Assembly (NCBI GenBank): GCA_016934935.1
Contig: JAFGRW010000100.1
Span: forward strand, 1 to 45,521
Source: Spirochaetota bacterium
GTDB lineage: Bacteria; Spirochaetota; UBA4802; JAFGJZ01
Direction: 5' to 3'
Length of the DNA stretch: 45,521 nucleotides
Part shown: in pieces, positions 24,613 through 33,479 of the stretch
How positions within the stretch are numbered: the stretch's first letter is position 1
Layout: each line of letters begins with the position of its first letter
Translations under genes and position numbers: made by a program
The notes under the pieces: model-generated
What the model was told of the DNA's origin: nothing
Seen by the model: only the letters and a program-made list of their open reading frames with translations
The model's database searches: none

Positions 24613-26136
24613 TTGGATATTATAAAACAGTGGTTCAATAAAATTTCTGAAAGAGGGCTGGTCTGGCATTTTTTTATATTTGTAATTACGGGTTTTTTAC
24701 TTAAACTGGTTTATCTTTTTGCCTCGCCAATATGGAGGGTTGATCTTTTCTTCTATATACAGGGTGCAAAAACCATGCTTGACGGAGGTGTTCTTTTTAA
24801 AAACTTTGTCGAGATTAAACCGCCGGGAATCTTTTTTATCTACTACTGGCTTTCTATTCTTTTCGGATATTCCAATATTCTGGTTTCAATAAAGTTTCTG
24901 GCTCTTTTGTCACAAAGTCTGACTGCTTTATTTATTTCCGCAACTGCTTCGCGTGTCTATACAAAAAAGGCAGGCTTTGCAGCAGGAATGGCTTTTCTTC
25001 TTGCGGCATCTGTCTGCTACAGCTTTTGGCCGCCGAACATAATGCTTATAGCTCTTACCCCGCTGCTCGCGTCAGTTTGGTTTTGCTTTATATACATACA
25101 GAAAACTGTGCCCGGTTATCTTTTTTTTGCCGGGCTTTTTATGGGTATCTCTTCTGCTATAAGCACCAATTTGATCCTTTTTACGCTTATTGTCCCTGTG
25201 CTCTGTATTATAAATGATAGATCAATTAAACGATTTATTGTCGGATGCTTGACCGCTTTTGCAGGTTTTTTGGTAGTCTGGCTCTCTATGGCAGTCTATT
25301 TTTATCTTAATAACGCATTAATCGACTGGTTATGGTGGAATTTCAGATGGGCGTCCATATACGGGGGAACACGTCCAGTCTATTTGAGGATTTTTAATTT
25401 TTTCTGGGGTATGATGCGTTCATGGCAGATTTTGCCATTATATGCGTTATCCTTTTATTCTTTGTATATAATTACAATAAAAAAGTTATATCGGAAACAC
25501 CGGGATTATCTGGTTCTTGGTGTTCTGTTTGTTGTATCTCTTTTATCACGATTGGCTTTTGGCAAATCGGAACCGCGTTACTATCTTTATATGGTTCCGT
25601 TTATGGTTCTTCTTTTACCTTTGGCTATTGAATACTTTAAAAAACCTCAGTTAAAAAAAATATCTTACATCTTCCTTTCTTTTGTTATAATCTCACTATC
25701 TTACACAAGTTTTGAAGGTATTTCAAAACCTTACAGACGGTTCGTTACAAGAAAAGCCCTGCATGATGCGATAAAAGAATTCTCAGACCCAAGTGATAAA
25801 ATTTTTGTTTGGAGTGAAGGCTATGAGGTATATTTAATGTCTGAACGGTCAATGGCTGGCAGTTTCTTTTCACCCGCACAGCATCTTGCTAACGGATACA
25901 TCTGGATGCGTAATGATTTTCGTAACATAGATGTCCCCTGGCAGAAATTCATGAGCGAGTTCGAGACTGATCAACCGGAATTGATTGTTGATTTGACTGG
26001 CAAATTTAAGGGAGCGGGTGAGGAGTATTATGAAAGACCGCTGTTGGACTATATGAACAGTTTCATAAAAGAGGTAAATGAAAATTATTATGTTGTATCC
26101 GAGGTTGGACGTGCTGTTATCTGGAAGAAGAGATGA
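24613..26136 (+). CDS. Polytopic GT39/ArnT-like glycosyltransferase
   Basis: A 507-residue membrane protein with about 11-12 hydrophobic helices. An N-terminal loop (RVDLFFYIQGAKTMLDGG, then NFVEIKPPGIFFIYYWLSIL) matches the acidic active-site loop of PMT/GT-C family enzymes that use polyprenyl-phosphate sugars. The C-terminal soluble part (about 385-507) is periplasmic. The start is a TTG with a GGGGAG site about nine bases upstream; no better ATG is present. It converges with the LtaS-like gene, both likely acting on envelope glycans. The acceptor is not predictable. Confidence 0.7.
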   Translation: MDIIKQWFNKISERGLVWHFFIFVITGFLLKLVYLFASPIWRVDLFFYIQGAKTMLDGGVLFKNFVEIKPPGIFFIYYWLSILFGYSNILVSIKFLALLSQSLTALFISATASRVYTKKAGFAAGMAFLLAASVCYSFWPPNIMLIALTPLLASVWFCFIYIQKTVPGYLFFAGLFMGISSAISTNLILFTLIVPVLCIINDRSIKRFIVGCLTAFAGFLVVWLSMAVYFYLNNALIDWLWWNFRWASIYGGTRPVYLRIFNFFWGMMRSWQILPLYALSFYSLYIITIKKLYRKHRDYLVLGVLFVVSLLSRLAFGKSEPRYYLYMVPFMVLLLPLAIEYFKKPQLKKISYIFLSFVIISLSYTSFEGISKPYRRFVTRKALHDAIKEFSDPSDKIFVWSEGYEVYLMSERSMAGSFFSPAQHLANGYIWMRNDFRNIDVPWQKFMSEFETDQPELIVDLTGKFKGAGEEYYERPLLDYMNSFIKEVNENYYVVSEVGRAVIWKKR

Positions 26137-26248
26137 CAGATATTGAACAAAAATTACATGGTTATGCAGTACAGCGGTATCCGGAATTTCCAGGGTAAGT
26201 GGGAAATGCTATAAATTTATTCCGATATTGCGGACTCTTGCATAAAAT

Positions 26249-28231
26249 TTAATTGCCTGTGCGTACCATTATGTTTTTTTCTAGAAGAGTCTGGTTAATA
26301 TAGATGGTTTTGAGATGTTTCCTCAAATCTTCTTTTTTTTGACTATACTCTTTTTTTGATGATAAATCGTTGTTCTCTTCGGGATCATTATCAAGATTAA
26401 ACAGATATTCCCTGCCGGTACGGTGGTGGTAGATGTATTTCCATGGGTGTACTACTATTGAAAGGTATCGGCCGCTGTAGGGTTGTATCAAAGGAATGGG
26501 ATGAGTCGTCCCGGGAAAAGAGAAAAAAGAGATACCCTGAAAGGCGTTCGATTCGTTTTCTATAGCTAATAAGTCGCATATTGATGGAGCAATGTCAAGT
26601 TGAGAGAACGCGGTTTTATCAAGAGTTACGGGTTTTATATTGCCTTTGTGTAAAACAAGAAACGGTATTCTAAAAGATTCCTCGTAGTATCCATTTTCGT
26701 TACCTACAATGCCATGATCACCAAGCGGATATGAGTGGTCACCGGATATTATTATTATGGAATTTTTCAGTTTGTCTGATTTGCGGATCGAATCAATGAA
26801 AAAACCCAGAGCTTTATCCGTGTTATGGACAGAGTTGTGGTAATGTTCGCGAATTGTTCGCGGGTTCTTGTGCATATGCCATTTTTCTTCGGGATAGTTA
26901 TTAAAATTTCGGTGATTAACTATAGTCATCAGAACCGCAAAAAAAGGTTTTCCGTCAGACAGCTCAGTTTCGGCATATTTTAAAAATCTCTTATAAAACT
27001 CGGAATCTTCGATACCCCATGTCTGTCTCTCTTTTGACGGGTAGACCGGATTACCCTCTTTGTTGTGAGGATCAGCAGTAATAGCTTTCTCGAAACCGTT
27101 GGAACTTAAAAATGGTGCAGTGTTGTCAGAATGTAAACGGCGATAAGCCTGGTAGAAAAGTGTCCGGTACCCGTTATTTTTTAAAATAGAAGCAATAGAA
27201 ATAAAATCGTTTTTTTTGTAATGAACAAAAACCTTGCCTTTATAGGAGGGAATGCCCGAGAAAAAGGCGGCATACTGTCCTTTGCAAGTCTGAATGGAAT
27301 TCCCGTAAAAGTGTGGAATATACAGGCCTTCTTTTGTGAGTCTGTTAAAATTCGGTGTTATTTCTTTACCGTCTTCAGTATAACCGTTAATCACAGATGC
27401 ATTAAAGGATTCGATCATGATAAAAATGATTGATGGTCTATTTTCTGAATGCCGTTTAAGATCGACCGTATCTGATATTTGAATTTTGCTTTTAAAGAAC
27501 GGGTAGGTTCCCTTTTCTATTTTTATGTTGGCCGCATTGTCCATGCTGTGCCGTATCATGCTTTGAAAGAAGAATGCAATATTGTCGCGGGTTGGTATCT
27601 GGAAAAAAAGAATCATAAAGTACGCGGTAAGGGTAAATCCGAGTTTAAAGATGACTCTGCTTTTTTGTACACTTTCGGTAAGACTCTTGTTCCTGATTTG
27701 TAAAAAAATCAGAAAGACAATAATTAGAAACGAAACTATATATGAAGAGATACTCAGGGATCCGAATATGACTTCGTAGGCCTCTGTAGTAAAGGTGATA
27801 TCAATATTGTCAAAAACAAGAGTAAAATCGAGGGTGTTTTTTGCTTCGGCCTGATAGACCATAAGCTGGTAATAGAGCCACACTATAAAAATATCTATAC
27901 CTGCTTTTAGTCTCGGAAGTTTCGATAGAAGGCAGCTTATAAACAGGAGAAGAAGATTAATTGAAAGAAAACTGGTGATAAGTTCAATAAACCCGTCAGT
28001 CGTAAACCTGAATCTTGGCATATCTTTGCCGAACTGGTAATAGATAAAGTAGTAAAACTGAATCAGGGTAACGGCGATGTTGGCGCCGCCAAACCTGAAA
28101 TCAAAAAAACCTGTATCCAGCAGTTTTCTTTTTAAAAAATTACGAAGACCGGCTATTAATGCATGGGCTTTTGGAAAACGGGTTTCTATTGTTTTGGTTA
28201 AATATTTTATTAGGGTTTGAATATTATACAT
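26249..28231 (-). CDS. LtaS/alkaline-phosphatase superfamily phosphoglycerol-type transferase
   Basis: A 660-residue protein. Five N-terminal membrane helices (about 45-220) are followed by an extracytoplasmic sulfatase-fold domain (about 260-590). Motifs: PSIIFIMIESFNASVINGYT (first metal site), a nucleophile region NSIQTCKGQYAAFFSGIPS, NDKGEGN-like segment with ERQTWGIEDSEFYKRF, and IIIISGDHSYPLGDHGIVGN (second metal site, Asp-His). The layout is that of lipoteichoic acid synthases and the phosphoethanolamine/phosphoglycerol transferases of Gram-negatives. The nucleophile (Thr or Cys in QTCKG) is not settled. Probable role: adding a phospho-alcohol group to envelope glycans or lipids. Confidence 0.8.
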   Translation of the reverse strand: MYNIQTLIKYLTKTIETRFPKAHALIAGLRNFLKRKLLDTGFFDFRFGGANIAVTLIQFYYFIYYQFGKDMPRFRFTTDGFIELITSFLSINLLLLFISCLLSKLPRLKAGIDIFIVWLYYQLMVYQAEAKNTLDFTLVFDNIDITFTTEAYEVIFGSLSISSYIVSFLIIVFLIFLQIRNKSLTESVQKSRVIFKLGFTLTAYFMILFFQIPTRDNIAFFFQSMIRHSMDNAANIKIEKGTYPFFKSKIQISDTVDLKRHSENRPSIIFIMIESFNASVINGYTEDGKEITPNFNRLTKEGLYIPHFYGNSIQTCKGQYAAFFSGIPSYKGKVFVHYKKNDFISIASILKNNGYRTLFYQAYRRLHSDNTAPFLSSNGFEKAITADPHNKEGNPVYPSKERQTWGIEDSEFYKRFLKYAETELSDGKPFFAVLMTIVNHRNFNNYPEEKWHMHKNPRTIREHYHNSVHNTDKALGFFIDSIRKSDKLKNSIIIISGDHSYPLGDHGIVGNENGYYEESFRIPFLVLHKGNIKPVTLDKTAFSQLDIAPSICDLLAIENESNAFQGISFFSFPGTTHPIPLIQPYSGRYLSIVVHPWKYIYHHRTGREYLFNLDNDPEENNDLSSKKEYSQKKEDLRKHLKTIYINQTLLEKNIMVRTGN

Positions 28232-28315
28232 ATGGTTTTATACTTATCCTGTTTAACTTAGATAGTGATAATGGGTTTCCTGTGAAAAGCCGTGTCAAGA
28301 AAGATTTTTGAGCTG

Positions 28316-28351
28316 TTATAAGATGCTGTTTTAATAAACAGAATCTTATAA
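28316..28351. promoter_or_regulatory. 36-bp palindrome in divergent intergenic region
   Basis: Arms TTATAAGATGCTGTTT (28316-28331) and AAACAGAATCTTATAA (28336-28351) match at 15 of 16 positions with a TAAT spacer. There is no T-tract on either side, so it is not a terminator. It lies between the divergent LtaS-like and amidohydrolase genes, at the place of a shared operator. Confidence 0.5.
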
Positions 28352-28495
28352 TGCAGATAGAGTCAATTGTCAGGAATTATCAGCAGCAAAAAGTTCTTGT
28401 GCTGGATATCAGGCTGATTTATAGGAATTGATATTGTAAATGCTTTACAAAGAAATAGTAGATAAGTGACGGTATAATCCGTGATAGAGGTTAAA

Positions 28496-29296
28496 GTGAT
28501 AGTAGATGTTCATGCTCATATATTTCCAGACAAGATTGCCGCTCGAGCCATTGAATCTCTGGCGGCTAACTCAGGAGATTACAAACCCTTTGGCGACGGA
28601 ACGCTTGATAACCTTTTAGCCAATATGAAAGAAGCGGGTATTGATCTTGCTTTTGCAGCAAATATTGCAACAAGTCCAAAACAGTTTAAATCAATCGTTG
28701 ACTGGTCAATTTCGATACGTTCGGATAAAATATTCCCTTTGGGATCTGTTCATCCTGAGAGCAATGATTACGAGGGAGAGATATCGTGTCTTCTTGATAA
28801 TGGATTTACTGGAATAAAACTTCATCCTCTTTATCAGGAATTTTATGTTGATGACAAAAAAGTTTTACCTTTTTTTAAAGCACTGGAACAGAGCGGTATG
28901 TTTGTGCTTATGCACGCGGGTAACGATATCGCTTTTCCCGGAGATGACCATGCTTCGCCTGCTCGAATGGCCCGGCTGATTGAAAGAGTGCCTTCACTGG
29001 ATATAATTGCAGCTCATATGGGCGGCTGGGAAGTCTGGAATGCTGTTTTATCGGATCTGGCCGGCGCGCCCTGCTGGTTTGATACTTCGTTTATTACACA
29101 TATAAACAGGGATCTGATTTGCAGAATAGTCGAGAAACATGGTATTGACAAAATTGTATTCGGCAGTGATTTTCCATGGCAACGCCAGAATAGCCAGGTA
29201 GATTGTATACGAGCCATGTTTGAAAAGAGTGAAGATTGTGATAAAATATTATCAGGAAATATTCTTGATCTTTTAAATAAACACGGTGTCAGCTGA
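28496..29296 (+). CDS. Amidohydrolase (COG2159-type metal-dependent hydrolase)
   Basis: A TIM-barrel hydrolase of about 266 residues. Motifs: VDVHAHIFPDK (first metal pair HxH), IKLHPLYQEF, LMHAGNDI, IIAAHMGGWEVWNA, and KIVFGSDFPWQRQ (final Asp). These belong to the amidohydrolase_2 family, which includes decarboxylases and lactonases. GTG 28496 is preferred because GAGG lies just upstream and the protein then begins MIVDVHAHIFP as in relatives; the frame extends to GTG 28481. It stands alone between divergent and convergent neighbours. The substrate is unknown. Confidence 0.85.
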   Translation: MIVDVHAHIFPDKIAARAIESLAANSGDYKPFGDGTLDNLLANMKEAGIDLAFAANIATSPKQFKSIVDWSISIRSDKIFPLGSVHPESNDYEGEISCLLDNGFTGIKLHPLYQEFYVDDKKVLPFFKALEQSGMFVLMHAGNDIAFPGDDHASPARMARLIERVPSLDIIAAHMGGWEVWNAVLSDLAGAPCWFDTSFITHINRDLICRIVEKHGIDKIVFGSDFPWQRQNSQVDCIRAMFEKSEDCDKILSGNILDLLNKHGVS

Positions 29297-29299
29297 TTT

Positions 29300-30064
29300 T
29301 TATTTAATCTGTATGCTTACCGGGCAGTGATCAGAGCCCATAACATCCGCGTGTATGGATGCCTTCTTGACTTTGTCCAAAAAGCTGTTGTTTACACAGT
29401 GGTAGTCGATACGCCAGCCTGTGTTTCTTTCGCGTGCTTTAAACCGGTATGACCACCAGCTGTAGCAGCCCTCCTGATCCGGGTAAAAATGGCGGAAGGT
29501 GTCTGTAAAACCGTGCTCAAGAAATTTGCTCATCCATTCCCGTTCCTGTGGAAGATATCCCGGATTTTTCTCGTTGGTCTTCGGGTTTTTTAAGTCGATA
29601 GGTTTGTGAGCGATGTTGTAATCTCCCATAAGGATAATGTTCTTTCCGTCATTAACATAGCTCTCGCATTTTTCCAGAATTGCGTCACAAAAATCAAGTT
29701 TATAATCCAGCCGTTTACCCTCTTCCTGGCTGTTCGGAAAATAGCAGTTTATCAGAATAAAGTCGTTGTACGAAGCAATAAGAGTTCGGCCTTCACTGTC
29801 AAACTGATCAACACCGAGAGGCTCTACAGAATGCGGTTTCTCTTTTGTATAGAGAGCAACTCCGCTGTATCCGGCTTTTTGGGCGCTGATAAAATAGCTT
29901 GAGTATCCTTCAATACCGGTTAATTCTTCTGAAAGCTGTTCTTTGCGTGCCTTCGTCTCTTGCAGGGCAAGTATATCCGGTGATTCTTTATTTATCCAGT
30001 CGATAAAGCCTTTTTTCTGCACGGCACGTATTCCATTTACGTTCCAGGAGTAGACGGTTTTCAT
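29300..30064 (-). CDS. xthA: Exodeoxyribonuclease III (AP endonuclease)
   Basis: A 254-residue exonuclease III family enzyme, which incises abasic sites and removes 3' blocking groups. Motifs: YSWNVNGIRAV, ALQETKARKEQL (metal-binding Glu), ILINCYFPNSQE (normally VN.Y.PN), IILMGDYNIAHKPID (catalytic Asp/Asn), GWRIDYHCVN (catalytic region), VMGSDHCPVSIQI (catalytic His). All catalytic positions appear intact and length is normal. The gene converges with the amidohydrolase gene, stop codons a few bases apart. Confidence 0.96.
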   Translation of the reverse strand: MKTVYSWNVNGIRAVQKKGFIDWINKESPDILALQETKARKEQLSEELTGIEGYSSYFISAQKAGYSGVALYTKEKPHSVEPLGVDQFDSEGRTLIASYNDFILINCYFPNSQEEGKRLDYKLDFCDAILEKCESYVNDGKNIILMGDYNIAHKPIDLKNPKTNEKNPGYLPQEREWMSKFLEHGFTDTFRHFYPDQEGCYSWWSYRFKARERNTGWRIDYHCVNNSFLDKVKKASIHADVMGSDHCPVSIQIK

Positions 30065-30097
30065 TATTGTTTCCCTGTTATTTAGATAATATACTTA

Positions 30098-31177
30098 TTA
30101 AAACCATTTTTTTCGTTTAAAAAAATGAAGCATTCCAAGCAGCAAAAATAACATGACTGCAAGCACAATAAAGTAACCGTACTTATATTGAAGCTCCGGC
30201 ATATTTGAAAAATTCATACCGTAAACACCGGCAATAAATGTGAGCGGTATAAATATGGTAGCTATAATAGTCAGAGTCATCATGACTTCGTTCATGCGGT
30301 TTGATACGCTGTTCATATAAAGTTCCAGTAAGCCGGAAGAGTTATCGCGGTAAAGCTCAACAGTTTCGATGACTCTTACAGTGTGGTCATACAGGTCCCT
30401 TAAAAAGATATTCAGTTCTTCTGGAAAAAATGATTCGCCGGTTTTTTCGAGCTGTATGGCTACATCCTTTACAGGATATACGGCTCTTCTGACTTTAAGA
30501 ATCTCCTTTCGTAACAGATGTAAATCATTCAGGTAGGCTTTTTCAGGATTATCAAGCAGTCCGAGCTCTACCCTGTCAAGGCGTTCACCAATAAATTCGA
30601 GTATGTAGAAGTACCGGTCAACAACTGAATCGGTAAGTGCGTAAAGAAGATATGATGCTCCGCGTTGACGAATGAATCCCTTGCCGGCATTGATTCGCTC
30701 CCTTACTCCGTCAAAGACATCTCCGGTTCTTTCCTGAAACGAGAGTAAGACGTTGCCTTTGCAGATTAAACTTATCTGTTCTGAATCGATTGTACCCGTG
30801 TCGGCCATATCAAGCATTTTAAGGACAATGTGTATGTATTCTCCATGTTCTTCCAGCTTGGGGCGCTGGTTGACGCTTACAATGTCTTCGGTAGTAAGCT
30901 TATGAATGCCGTAAAAGGAGCAGATAGATTCGATCGGTTTTACGTCGTGCAGACCGTCGATATTAATCCAGACTGTACCCTCAAGTTTGGAGGATGTTTC
31001 GATAGTTTCTTCTATATTTGCTGGGGAAAAACTCTTTATGCCGGAGCTGTCATAGTTTATTACCGTGATGGCTACGCTTTCCATTTTGACATCGCCGGTA
31101 AAAACAGCTGATCCGGGGGCAAGGCCCGATTTATGAATCCGTTTTTTAGGTATCAGTTTTGTTAGCTTTTTTGCCAT
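30098..31177 (-). CDS. corA: CorA-type magnesium/cobalt transporter
   Basis: A 359-residue protein. A large N-terminal cytoplasmic funnel domain precedes two C-terminal membrane helices (about 297-315 and 329-349). The signature YGMNFSNMPE, with the pore GMN triplet, sits between the helices, and the short basic tail FKRKKW follows. CorA is a pentameric Mg2+ channel. The order and length are typical. GGAGA precedes the ATG. It is separated from the aldolase gene by the aldolase terminator and has its own promoter region, though none was resolved. Confidence 0.95.
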   Translation of the reverse strand: MAKKLTKLIPKKRIHKSGLAPGSAVFTGDVKMESVAITVINYDSSGIKSFSPANIEETIETSSKLEGTVWINIDGLHDVKPIESICSFYGIHKLTTEDIVSVNQRPKLEEHGEYIHIVLKMLDMADTGTIDSEQISLICKGNVLLSFQERTGDVFDGVRERINAGKGFIRQRGASYLLYALTDSVVDRYFYILEFIGERLDRVELGLLDNPEKAYLNDLHLLRKEILKVRRAVYPVKDVAIQLEKTGESFFPEELNIFLRDLYDHTVRVIETVELYRDNSSGLLELYMNSVSNRMNEVMMTLTIIATIFIPLTFIAGVYGMNFSNMPELQYKYGYFIVLAVMLFLLLGMLHFFKRKKWF

Positions 31178-31240
31178 CGATATTCAGAGTATCTCCAGTT
31201 TTAGTCTTTGATAAACCGTGAAAAATATCGCGCAAGAAGA

Positions 31241-31273
31241 AAAAAAGGCCGGATACAATATCCGGCCTTTTTT
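31241..31273 (-). terminator. Rho-independent terminator after fba
   Basis: AAAAAAGGCCGGAT (31241-31254), loop ACAAT, ATCCGGCCTTTTTT (31260-31273). The stem is GC-rich and flanked by A and T runs, so it works on the minus strand just after the stop of the aldolase gene at 31294. Confidence 0.92.
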
Positions 31274-31293
31274 ATTGCATATTTATGGAATTC

Positions 31294-32286
31294 TTAAGCT
31301 TGGTTAGCGCTTCCTAGAACGTTAATGTTTTTAAGTTTGTAAAGCTCTTTAAGACTGTCACGAGCAGGCCCAAGAAATTTTCTAGGGTCAAATTCTCCGG
31401 GAGAATCTACAAATACCTTTCTAACCGCTGCGGTCATAGCGATACGGCCGTCAGAGTCGATATTGATTTTACAAACAGCAGATTTTGCTGCTTTTCGAAG
31501 CTGCTCTTCAGGGATACCAACTGCATCAGCCATTTTTCCGCCATGTTCGTTAATAACTTTAACAAGATCCTGAGGCACTGAAGAAGATCCGTGAAGTACT
31601 ATTGGGAATCCCGGTAATCTTTTTTCGATCTCTTCAAGAATGTCAAAACGAAGTGGAGGTGGTATAAGAATGCCTTCAGCATTACGGGTACACTGCTCAG
31701 GTTTAAACTTGTTTGCACCATGAGAAGTTCCTATAGAGATGGCAAGAGAGTCAACTCCTGTTTTTGATACGAAGTCTTCAACCTCTTCAGGTTTTGTGTA
31801 TGTAGATTTTTCAGCAACAACATCATCTTCAACACCGGCAAGAACACCAAGTTCTCCTTCGACAGTAACATCGTGTGCGTGAGCATACTCAACAACCTTT
31901 TTAGTTATTTCAATGTTTTTCTCGTATGGATGATGAGATCCGTCGATCATTACAGAAGAGAATCCGCTGTCGACACATGCTTTGCATATTTCAAAATCGG
32001 CACCATGATCAAGGTGAAGTGCGATAGGAATATTGTAGCCGAGCTCTTTCGCGTACTCTACTGCACCCTGAGCCATGTATCGTAGAAGTGTCTGATTTGC
32101 GTACTGACGTGCACCGGCTGAAACCTGAAGAATTACAGGTGATTTTGTTTCGACACATGCCTGAATGATTGCCTGCATCTGCTCCATGTTGTTGAAGTTG
32201 TAAGCAGGAATGGCGTATCCGCCTTTAACGGCTTTAGCGAACATCTCTTTTGTGTTCACAAGCCCAAGATCTTTATAACTTGTCAT
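31294..32286 (-). CDS. fba: Class II fructose-1,6-bisphosphate aldolase
   Basis: A 330-residue zinc aldolase that splits fructose 1,6-bisphosphate in glycolysis or runs in reverse in gluconeogenesis. Motifs: YAIPAYNFNNMEQMQA, LHLDHGADFEICKACVDSGF (zinc His region), SVMIDGSHHPYEKNIEITKK, VEGELGVLAGVEDDV, SLAISIGTSHGANKF, VLHGSSSVPQDLV (zinc and phosphate sites). The length is in the range of the Fba subgroup of class II enzymes. TAAGGAGAC precedes the ATG. A terminator follows the gene. Confidence 0.97.
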   Translation of the reverse strand: MTSYKDLGLVNTKEMFAKAVKGGYAIPAYNFNNMEQMQAIIQACVETKSPVILQVSAGARQYANQTLLRYMAQGAVEYAKELGYNIPIALHLDHGADFEICKACVDSGFSSVMIDGSHHPYEKNIEITKKVVEYAHAHDVTVEGELGVLAGVEDDVVAEKSTYTKPEEVEDFVSKTGVDSLAISIGTSHGANKFKPEQCTRNAEGILIPPPLRFDILEEIEKRLPGFPIVLHGSSSVPQDLVKVINEHGGKMADAVGIPEEQLRKAAKSAVCKINIDSDGRIAMTAAVRKVFVDSPGEFDPRKFLGPARDSLKELYKLKNINVLGSANQA

Positions 32287-32308
32287 GAATGTCTCCTTAT
32301 ATTATTGT

Positions 32309-32336
32309 ATATTAATTGCATGAACAGTCTGGTCAA
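32309..32336 (-). promoter_or_regulatory. Sigma-70-type promoter for fba
   Basis: On the minus strand TTGACC (32336-32331) and TAATAT (32314-32309) with a 16-base spacer. It lies upstream of the aldolase start, and the leader includes the TAAGGAGAC ribosome site. Confidence 0.55.
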
Positions 32337-32540
32337 AAATCACATATGAAGGTATAATTGCAAGGCATTTTTCGGAGATCTTGCAGCTGTTTTGTGCTGT
32401 AAAGCATAGTAGAGTCACTGCTGATTATGCGGAAATAATACATTAGTATCTGAAGATTGGCAGAAAATTTAGACAAAAATTTACAAAAATGCCGATAATT
32501 ATAATATTATTATGTAGCATAATGAAAAAAACGGTGTTTT

Positions 32541-33479
32541 ATGAAAGCAAGATTGATATTTTTGACTCTGGCTATGTTTCTTTTTACGGTTCAAATGCCG
32601 GCAGAAACGGCAGTGTCCGGGCTTGTTGCTACGGTCAGCCTAAAAAGAACAACTTTTCATGATGTTCGTTATATAGAAGCCGAGATTATTGTTCAAAACC
32701 GCGGGAAGAAGCCGGCATCTTTTATTGTTTATGATAAGCCTTATACTACTTTTCAGCCGGTAGTTTATGATGTAAATGGACGTGAGGCTCCTGTTAAGGT
32801 TGCTTACCGGTTAACTGGCCTGCGAGCGGATCAGGTTTTGGGGGGCGTTGCTGCCCGAACTATTCTTCTTGTTCCTGGCGAAAAATACAGCTGCGGCGTA
32901 AATCTTGCAGACTATTACGAGTTTGCTCACGGCCGTGAATATAAGGTAAGGCTTCTTTTTTTACGTGATGCAGCCGGGAAAGAGGCGAGACTAGGCGGTA
33001 ATATAGCGCGTTTGTCGGTTTCTCGTGAGCGATTAGCACCTGTGCAGCCGCAGGTAGCAATAGACGGCATTGAAGCTGAAGAAGGAGCAATAAGGCCTGA
33101 AGAGATTGTACACCTTTTTTTGATGGCCGAGCAGCGTGAAAGATGGAACGATTATTTAAAATACATTGATCTTGAACAGTACATTTACTCTTTTCCGGAT
33201 TATGCCAAAGCATATCTTTCGGGTGGAGACGTTGTAAAAAGAGAGGCCTTGAGAGATTTTTCTACATATTTAATCAAGAGCAGGCCTGACACCATAAGTG
33301 AGTATAAAATAGTTTCTGAAACGGTAGAGGACGGCCGGGCCAGGGTTTCGGTATTGATAAAAAGAGCCGCGGCCGGGATGCCTTTTACGTATAATTATAC
33401 TTATTCGCTTGAAAAAAAGAGTGCTGTTTGGATGATTACCGGTGTAACAGCTTCGGTTGCGAGGGATATACGACAATGA
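32541..33479 (+). CDS. Exported protein translationally coupled to fliM
   Basis: A 312-residue protein with a signal peptide (MKARLIFLTLAMFLFTVQMP, cleavage near PAETA). The first domain (about 25-165) is beta-rich and Ig-like with EAEIIVQNRGKKPASFIVYD. The second (about 185-312) resembles SnoaL/NTF2-like or DUF4878-type folds (YSLEKKSAVWMITGVTASVA). No function is known. A TATAAT-like -10 lies at about 32500. Its stop TGA overlaps the fliM start ATGA, so translation is coupled, which suggests a flagellar or envelope role but does not prove it. Confidence 0.65.
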   Translation: MKARLIFLTLAMFLFTVQMPAETAVSGLVATVSLKRTTFHDVRYIEAEIIVQNRGKKPASFIVYDKPYTTFQPVVYDVNGREAPVKVAYRLTGLRADQVLGGVAARTILLVPGEKYSCGVNLADYYEFAHGREYKVRLLFLRDAAGKEARLGGNIARLSVSRERLAPVQPQVAIDGIEAEEGAIRPEEIVHLFLMAEQRERWNDYLKYIDLEQYIYSFPDYAKAYLSGGDVVKREALRDFSTYLIKSRPDTISEYKIVSETVEDGRARVSVLIKRAAAGMPFTYNYTYSLEKKSAVWMITGVTASVARDIRQ

